Source: Hanleya hanleyi (Eukaryota; Mollusca; Polyplacophora; Lepidopleurida; Hanleyidae). From it: DNA of 64,000 bases. Shown piece by piece: positions 56,494-64,000 of this stretch (its first letter is position 1; each line of letters begins with the position of its first letter). The position numbers and the translations under genes were made by a program. The stretch is from the NCBI GenBank assembly GCA_036873755.1, contig JAVTVY010016154.1:1-64000 (forward strand), given 5' to 3'. A model generated the notes under the pieces. The model was not told the origin of the DNA. It worked only from the letters and a program-made list of their open reading frames with translations, and did not search any database.

Positions 56494-56653
56494 CACGCTC
56501 AAAACTAAAGTGTTGAAACTTACTCGTAAAGTGTTGAAATAACCCTTTAAGTGTGTCCACAAGGACAGCACTTATGGAGCAGTCCCTGTGGACACACTTA
56601 AAGGGTTATTTCAACACTTTACGAGTAAGTTTCAACACTTTAGTTTTAAGCGT
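56494..56653. mobile_element. 160-bp near-perfect hairpin MITE
   Basis: The arms are about 72 bp each. The left starts CACGCTCAAAACTAAAGTGT and holds two TAAAGTGTTGAAA words; the right is its reverse complement with two or three differences. The loop is about 15 bases ('agcacttatggagca'). No TSD is evident. Confidence 0.8.
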
Positions 56654-56654
56654 G

Positions 56655-57155
56655 TGGTCTCCAGAGCTGCTGACATTTAGATTGGTCAAATCCCGATTTG
56701 GAAAAGGCGATTTTCCAAACAGTACAGCGAAGTAGGAGGAGAGGCTACTGAATGACAAATGACAGGCTCATTGTTTTATTCGCAAACTTACCTGGAATGA
56801 CAGAAAGCGTATCATAACAACATGTTCCTTTAGCATATTTAAAAGAATTGCAAATTGGCGCTTTGATTTGAGTTCAGCGACGTAGTTGCAGTCGACACAG
56901 CAGTAGTTGAAACGAATGCATAATCACACACTAAAGCAGTTCCATATTCATGTGAAACACAACCACTAATCAATAATATATCCTTCTTAGCAGTGAAACC
57001 AGTGTAGGTTATTGATCAACAATTTTTGGGGGATATATTTTACTGAAACATGAGACTATTATGTGATTGGATGAGGTTTCTATTGGCGGAGTAATCTCTG
57101 CGCTCTCAACGAGTTAACGAAATTCCAATTGCGTGCAGTGACATGGGACTAGACG
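56655..57155. other. No feature recognised
   Basis: Unique sequence. Confidence 0.4.
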
Positions 57156-57159
57156 GTAG

Positions 57160-58200
57160 TTCTACAGCTGACATGCTCTGTTCGGAGTCCTACAGCTGAC
57201 GTGCTCTGTTCGGAGTCCTACAGCTGACATGCTTTGTTCGGAATCCTACAGCTGACATGCTCTGTTCGTAGTCCTACAACTGACATGCTCTGTTCGAAGT
57301 CCTACAGCTGACATGCTCTGTTCGAAGTCCTACAGCTGACGTGCTCTGTTCGGAGTCCTACAGCTGACATGATTTGTTCAGAATCCTATAGCTGACATGC
57401 TCTGATCGTAGTCCTACAGCTGACATGCTCTGTTCGGAGTCCTACAGCTGACGTGCTCTGTCCGGAGTCCTACAGCTGACATGCTTTGTTCGGAATCCTA
57501 CAGCTGGCATGCTCTGTTCGGAGTCCTACAGCTGACATGCTCTGTTCGAAGTCCTACAGCTGGCATGCTTTGTTCGGAGTCCTACAGCAGACATGCTCAA
57601 TTCGGAGTCCTACAGTTGAAATACTCTGTATACGGAGTCCTACAAATGACATGCTCTGTTCGGAGTCCTACAGCTGACATGCTTTGTTTGGAGTCCTACA
57701 GCTGAGTTGATCTGTTCGAAGTCCTACAGCTGGCATGCTTTGTTCGGAGTCCTACAGCAGACATGCTCAATTCGGAGTCCTACAGTTGAAATACTCTGTA
57801 TACGGAGTCCTACAAATGACATGCTCTGTCCGGAGTCCTACAGCTGACATGCTCTGTTCGGAGTCCTACAGCTGGCATGCTCTGTTTGGAATCCGACAGC
57901 TGAGTTGCTCTGTTCGGAGTCCTACGGCTGACATGCTCTGTCCGGAGTCCTACAGCTGACATGCTCTGTTCGAACTCCTACAGATGACATGCTCTGTTCG
58001 GAGTCCGACATCTGACATGCTCTGTTCGGAGTCCTACAGCTGACATGCTCTGTTCGGAGTATTACAGTTGAAATGCTCTGTTCGGAGTTCTACAGCTGAC
58101 ATGCTCTGTTCCGGCTCCTTCGGCTGACATGCTCTGTTCGGAATGCTACAGCTGACATACTCTGTTCGGACTCCTACATCTGACATGCTCGGAGTTTACA
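57160..58200. repeat. 28-bp satellite, about 37 copies
   Basis: The unit is GACATGCTCTGTTCGGAGTC plus 'ctacagct'. Larger periods occur: a 170-bp block (six units, one of 30 bp) is repeated at 57551 and 57721, and a 252-bp period (9 x 28) links 57221 and 57473. Confidence 0.92.
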
Positions 58201-60446
58201 TTATTCATACCATTCTGGTCTAAAAAATATTATATCATCCGATGAGCCTTTGTCAACAGTGATGGTTGAATTATCACAGGTGTCATGTATATATCAACAA
58301 TGCCTGGGGAAGGTAATGTTTACATCAGAAATCGGATTATCAAATGAACACTAGAAGTGAGAAATCAGTATAAAGCACCCATAGCGGGATGGTTTAAAAT
58401 TACGAGCCGCACTCTATCAACAGGAAAAGCAGGGCGAGAAGGGATGTAGGGGCTACCCTGAAAGAATGAGCGTAATTTCCCTGCTTCCCTAGCCTACGTT
58501 TGGTTCGGATCATTACATTGTTAGTTGATACAGGCAATTAAATATGGCTCAGTTTTCGGATAACAGTTTGAAACATGAGCAGTGTGACTAACGTCACAGG
58601 ACCTACGAAGTAGGGTAAGCATTAGGACTTCGACGCGAACTGAACTCTTGGAAATCCCCACCCTCAGTTGAAATCCTGCCTATATTAAGATGGGCACTGC
58701 CCAAGTCAGAATCACCAGTGATTTTCATCAAAAATCACCAGAAATGTTCATCAAAAGTAGGTCAGCTCAGAACTTGTTGGTACCAGTCTCCTATAATGCG
58801 CCTTCAGTCCAAAAATAAATAACGATCGCCGATTTAATTTTACAATTTTTTAACTAAAGGAAACAGATTCCGAGATTGAATAATAAAAAGTTCAGTAGAT
58901 TTCAGGCTTTACATGTGAAAATACATTTACATCTCTTTAATGATGTTCAGTGCCCTTGTCCAGGACCAAAACAACTTTTTGAATCGCATTATTTTCCCAA
59001 CAATACAACAAATTCGTATATATAGTCCTATAGTAGAAAGGTAGCATTTATGTAGTTTACGGTAATTCAACTCAAGACCAACACCTTCTCGGCACAAGAT
59101 AATAATGATTCTATGTCATTCTGCTGAGCATGACCGGTACAACGACGAATAAATAGCATCTCTACATCACGTTGTTATCTAGATATATGAGACAACACAT
59201 TTTGGGTATCGGCAATCTGATGAATGTAGAATTTGAGGATTGTACTTAGCATCTTAAATACAGCCTCTTAATACTGATTACATATCTGTTTAATTTCGTT
59301 TCCCATAATGTAGCAGTTAATAAAAACATGTGTGTATATAGCGAAAGTGTGTGTCTCAAGTTAACGGCAGCCGTTCAAATGTCCCCTGGAACGGTAATAA
59401 ATTAATAAAGACGTCAACATGTGAACTCATAGAATCTGCACGGTGGATGATTTAATGTAATACCGGTACTATCTGTTGCGATATTTTTTTAACTCCCAGA
59501 CAGATCTGTTTATTTTTGTCTCCCCTGCTCTGACCTCTAAGAACAATTTAATTATTACACCATGGCAGTATTAACTGCATTCTCTAATCCCAAGCCTATC
59601 AGACTGTTAGTTCTGATCTGTTTATAGGCCTATTGGGGGTGACCCAGCTACACTGCTGTGACCTCTAGCTCTCAAACAATTACGGATGGCATATCCCACC
59701 CGGTTTTGTACTGTGTTATATATACAGTGAAACATACAGCCAAGGGTTCCCGATGGGCATGACTGTGCACTCGCTGAGCCATCAATAAATAATAATAAAA
59801 ATAATTATAAATCAAATTTTCATCAGAATCCGGTCAGCCCAGAACTTGCTGGTAGCAATGCCCTAATGCACGTTCATGCCAAAAATCAAGGTTCTAATGT
59901 CAACGGTTCTCCTTATTTTGCCGACGAAATGATTCGGATGGACTGACTGACTGACTCACTCATTACCGGACAATTTGCGATCTGTAGCCTACTTCGTAGG
60001 ACTATCATCACGATGATCAGACTACACAGAAGCATTAAGACAGAAGGGGTTCAATTCCAAACTTTGTTATCTCATATAATCCGGCACAATGAACTGGAAT
60101 TCGATATGACAGACTACATCACCATCACAGTAACGTGAGACAACCGGACCCACCAAAATAAAGTATATTAAATCAAGTACCTGTCTCTCAAGGAAAATAC
60201 TCCATTGTTAAAACATTAAAGTTATATTTAACCCCGCAACCAGATTCCTCTGTTGACGTCTAAAGACTCTATAAATAGTATGAAACATACCGTTCACCTC
60301 ACCTCTTCAGTCCTAGTTATGTCACTTAACCAACAATCGCGTTTGTTCTTTGTTCCCTTTGATTGGTGACAAATGGGTTTGGAAGTTAAATTCTAACTCT
60401 AGAACAATACAAAGTTATGGATAGTGTTTGGGGAAAATTGAGATCT
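58201..60446. other. Unique stretch with a dispersed duplicate
   Basis: A block with 'tcatcaaaagtaggtcagct', 'cagaacttg-tggta-ca' at 58735-58815 is repeated in diverged form at 59815-59895. No gene is recognised. Confidence 0.4.
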
Positions 60447-60883
60447 GCATCGTACGGTGGCCCATTAGGGCCATTGTCGTTTTCTTTCGATTTCGTATGT
60501 TTTTCTTCTATTTCTGAAGAAACCAACTTAATTTTCTAGGTTTTCTCTGTATTTTCCAAGAAATCAACTGAATTTTCAGCGAATTCATAGCAATATTCTA
60601 CGAATTTTTCCGTGTCCAAGGACGTAAAAACAGAGACAAAGTCGAAAAACCTACGAAATTCTTGAAATTCTTCGAATTTGTCCCTGTTTTTACGTCCTTG
60701 AACACGGAAAATTCTCAGAATATTGCTTCGAATTCGCTGAAAATTCAGTTGATTTTATGGAAAATACAAAGAAAATCTAGAAAATTAAGTTGGTTGCTTC
60801 GGAAATAGAAGAAAAACAAAGGAAATCGAAATAAAACGACAATGGCCCATTAACAATGGCCCTAATGGGCCACCGTAGCATCG
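60447..60883. mobile_element. 425-bp long-hairpin MITE with 6-bp TSD
   Basis: The element (60453-60877) starts TACGGTGGCCCATTAGGGCC and ends in its complement. The arms, about 200 bp each, pair through most of their length. GCATCG lies on both sides (60447-60452 and 60878-60883). The right end has an extra ~14 bp ('ttaacaatggccca'). It has no ORF. The transcript would fold into long double-stranded RNA. Confidence 0.85.
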
Positions 60884-62215
60884 TTCTTCATATTTCACGA
60901 TATCTCAACTATACTCTTTATTTCAAAAGGACTGCTGTCTAGTTAAATCCAAATAAAATAAATTCTAACGCAGGTAGCAGATTTAGCTCTTATTAACCGT
61001 AAAATCCAACCCAATCGACTATCGTTAATAATTATTGTGGAATTTAAAACCATCATTCGATCAAATATATCACCTGGGAAAAACAACTCCCGTTAAGAAA
61101 AGACTCACAAGCCGAGAATTGTACGCTGGAGAGAACTCACATATGTAAGAGCGTTGACGTGAAAGGGACCGTCTTCAAATTCCAGGTGTACTGTACATAT
61201 CATATTAAAGATGAATCTTATCTGCAGGCATCCAAATTCAAGTAAGTGCGCAAGAATGTTGTGCTATACAATTCTTTATTCGGGGTCATCCATACTATTC
61301 AGTGCCAAACTAATATTGTAGAATATTGTGGAGAAAATCAGACACGCCCCCTTGTTATGCAGATTTCAATATTCATTACGGTGTTCACCTGAAATGTATG
61401 TATTGTATGTTTCAAATCAGCTGCGATTTGCGTATGCAAGTTCAAATTTGATATCGATTCAACAAATCAAATTCAATACGTAAAATTCAACAAATCAAAT
61501 TCAATAATTGAAATTATTATTTGGTCGTGGGAAAATTGTCTTTTTATTTACTTACTTAGGGATGTCTTATCACATGTGTTACTTAGAAATAATAAGTATG
61601 TGTTGATGTCATCTGAAAACTGCGAGGACAACTCAATTATATGTTCTTCAAAAATGATTATATGATAGTCGAATACCTAAATAAACCTTTGCCTTGGGAT
61701 AGCATGCTTTTCAACGCTTTTTAGCATTCTGTGATCTATTTCCTAAAAGACAATACGAAAGTCCGAGTAACCGTACCGGTTACTAAGATATTGACCACTG
61801 ACGGACATATATGCATATCCAATCCAGCCCCAGAACTCACTACCTGTGAAAGTGACCTCTGGCCTAGTGGATTTCTAGGAGCGGAAACGGAAACGTCGCA
61901 CCTGTTTGTTTACTTTCTTATTTGTTCTATTTTTTGTGTGTTTTGTACTCTGTCCCAAATGGGATGCTCAGTATACAATAATGAATCTTATCTTATCATG
62001 CACACGATTAATTTTCGGAGGAACCAATCCCGCATTCGTCTATTTCCGTGTTGGCGGAAATTAGAGTGGTTGCTCAACCTGTAACCTTCTGGATCATCTG
62101 TACGCGGTAAGACTGACCCTGGGATCGTGTGTATCCATTTTCAGCCTAGTTTCGGCAACTGCAAGAGGGAATTTCCAGAAATCAATACCACATGACTTCG
62201 TCAGCCAATCAGCTA
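60884..62215. other. Unique stretch with a 117-residue ORF of unknown nature
   Basis: The ORF at 61731-62084 has a hydrophobic stretch (LFVYFLICSIFCVFC) that could be a membrane segment but no recognised family. A 'caacaaatcaaattcaata' duplication lies at 61459-61505. Confidence 0.3.
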
Positions 62216-62333
62216 AAGTCTACCGACGTAACCCCAACGTACCCCGCCATTTTCGAGTCATGTGATGTCCTACTTGTTCAAAATTACAGATCTGCCACAC
62301 CTCTTGGATGATACGAAAGTTATTCATACCTAT

Positions 62334-62495
62334 ATATTTTGTGAGCCCAGGCAATATCTGTTTCCCAAGTGGTATGAAAACGTATAATTTGTCAGATTTC
62401 TCGAGTTTGTTCTCCGCCGGATGAAGGCCGAGCAGAATACGGTAAAGTACAGGATATCGCTCCGCGATAATGGAGACACACGATTCGCAAGCCAT
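62334..62495 (-). CDS. Possible first coding exon of an unknown host gene
   Basis: ATG at 62495-62493 lies in a strong Kozak setting (A at -3, G at +4). The ORF reads MACESCVSIIAERYPVLYRI, then LLGLHPAENKLEKSD and PLGKQILPGLTKYI, and meets GGTATGAAT, a possible splice donor, at about 62334. In the genomic frame it stays open to 62220 but the later part looks less protein-like. Just upstream (minus strand) is CCGCGCATTTGCG, an NRF1-like word. No family is recognised and no downstream exon is seen in the window, so this is tentative. Confidence 0.35.
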
Positions 62496-62499
62496 CTTA

Positions 62500-64000
62500 T
62501 GTATGGCGAAGTGTACGCAAATGCGCGGTTGCTGAGTTCTGGGGATAGATTGCTATTATTCAACTAAACATAGAAATACTTTGTATAATATGAATAAATT
62601 ATGTTCGTTTGGTTAAAATTAACTTCATTTCACAATAAAATGCGATCAGATCGCTCGATTACCAAAGGCGCTATTTCGTAGCCGGCTCACTACTTGATCG
62701 CCATACGCTCCCCACGGGTGGCTTTTTGTGCGTTCTATGTGAGAGGTTAAGTTCCGCCAATACGGAAATAGCCGAACGTGAGATTGATGCATATCCTGAC
62801 AGCCGAGGCTTACCTACAGCATTACAACAAAAACCCTTACATTTTAACCTACAATCATGCAAAAGTGTAAGAAGAAAACAATGCAAAAAGCGGTACATAA
62901 ACCAGTTGACTATTTTGCTTACTGTGTCGGCGATACACAGAACAAACAGGGAGAGAAAATTGGGATGCGTTTATTTATTAAAATACAGTAGTCAATCACG
63001 GTGTCTGTTATAATTATGTTTGTCTGTATAAATAATATAAACTATACGCGTCTTTCCACAATACCCGCGAAAGTAGTAGGCTTATCCTCGGAACCGGAAG
63101 TGACCGCATCACCGCCAAAAGTGATTGCTTCACCACAGAGGGATACACCCCCGATGTCACTTATGGTCAAGTGAACGGCGCGCACTCAATAATCTTTGCC
63201 GGAACTATAACGGCCTTGACCACCGGCACAAAGAGATCAATACTACACTTAATACGCTTTTATTACTACTCGCGCATATCTTTATTATACACTTACCCGG
63301 TGAGCTAAACGAGTCACGCGTATTACTATATCATCCTCCATAATGCACGTCTGCATACATGTACTCCGTATAGCCCTGCAGGCACAGTACATGTGGGCAG
63401 TACAGATATTTCTCGAACCGTCAGTTTAAAATAACTGCCATTGAACGGACGGGTGGGGAGGTTGGGTTCGACTGTGATACAACGCCACCTTCATGCATGG
63501 GATTCCGGTATATTTTGACGAAGGCCTCGTTGGACAAACTCTTTGTTCCGTGAGGATATCACATAAGGGCGCCTCTTAAGTTTAAACAAATACGGATACG
63601 AACGTGTGAATTCAAAACAATTAGGGAGAGGTGCGAAATATACAACACGTTGTCTGGCGTTTAATTCGCTCAGATATGGGCATATTCGGAAAGGTCATGA
63701 GGTCACGAAGGCTATTCGAAAAGCCTATTAATAAAACGGCCGTTTTAATTCGTCCTATGGAATTAGTCTTCTGTCATGGCTCGACTTTGTCAGACGAACC
63801 ATGATTGGGTGATGATAACTATAGATTTTCACTCGTATTACCTCACTGGGCATTTGGGTCGAGCGCCATATATAGTGTGCATGATCCGAAAAAGCAGTCA
63901 GACACAAAATTTGATCTTGTCTGATCAACAGTGCTTATTCTGCCTTTGTTGAAGCATTATCTGACCAAATTTTGAGAAATGACTAATCATTTTGAATATA
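62500..64000. other. No feature recognised
   Basis: Unique sequence with short ORFs only (to 95 residues). Confidence 0.4.

Overview
This is a window of an animal nuclear genome, most likely a lophotrochozoan and probably a mollusc. The evidence is the mix of repeats: a tRNA-derived SINE, LINE tails ending in short ACTC or TTGAA repeats, a 157-bp satellite joined to GACG-rich sequence and a terminal hairpin (compare the bivalve 'pearl' elements), AGGTCA-rich tandem elements, and GIY-YIG Penelope-like sequence. The species assignment is an inference from remembered repeat styles, not from a search. No intact host gene is recognised. The only candidate host exon is on the minus strand near 62.3 kb, and its function is unknown.

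Layout. 0-4 kb: a 5'-truncated L1/Tx1-like LINE on the minus strand, delimited exactly by an 11-bp target-site duplication (TSD) and a poly-A tail. 4-7.3 kb: minisatellites, a LINE C-terminal relic and a MITE with terminal inverted repeats (TIRs). 7.5-9.4 kb: a decayed two-gene DNA transposon. It has a frameshifted THAP-domain gene on the plus strand and an acidic P2X7-like N-terminal ORF on the minus strand, transcribed towards each other, with a CRE palindrome upstream of each. 9.4-13.1 kb: unique sequence with nothing recognised. 13.1-17.4 kb: minisatellites carrying two inserted elements, a 640-bp foldback with coding-like arms and a 145-bp MITE with a CCGG TSD. 18.9-23 kb: an inverted copy of the 4-kb minisatellite, then a 32-bp satellite with an 11-mer higher-order repeat. 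25.6-28.1 kb: an inverted-repeat composite element, a MITE and CCAAT-bearing repeats. 33.4-38 kb: a 63-bp satellite containing a Penelope-like element, which itself contains an AGGTCA-repeat element. 38.6-40.8 kb: a short LINE tail and a SINE, both with TSDs. 43.7-45.9 kb: the 157-bp 'pearl-like' array. 46.6-48.7 kb: a 2-kb inverted repeat built from ~200-bp units that carry NRF1-type palindromes and other housekeeping-promoter motifs. 48.9-53.6 kb: two further large inverted repeats made of minisatellite sequence. 56.5-60.9 kb: two long-hairpin MITEs and a 28-bp satellite. 61-64 kb: mostly unique sequence.

Nearly all of the window is therefore mobile DNA and satellite, and several arrays have acted as landing sites for later insertions, so the insertion order can be read. 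The strongest calls are the ones bounded by TSDs (LINE, SINE, LINE tail, CCGG MITE, 60.5-kb hairpin). The most unusual are the two-gene inward-facing transposon, the foldback with in-frame diverged arms, the rearranged nested Penelope element, and the NRF1-motif inverted repeat.
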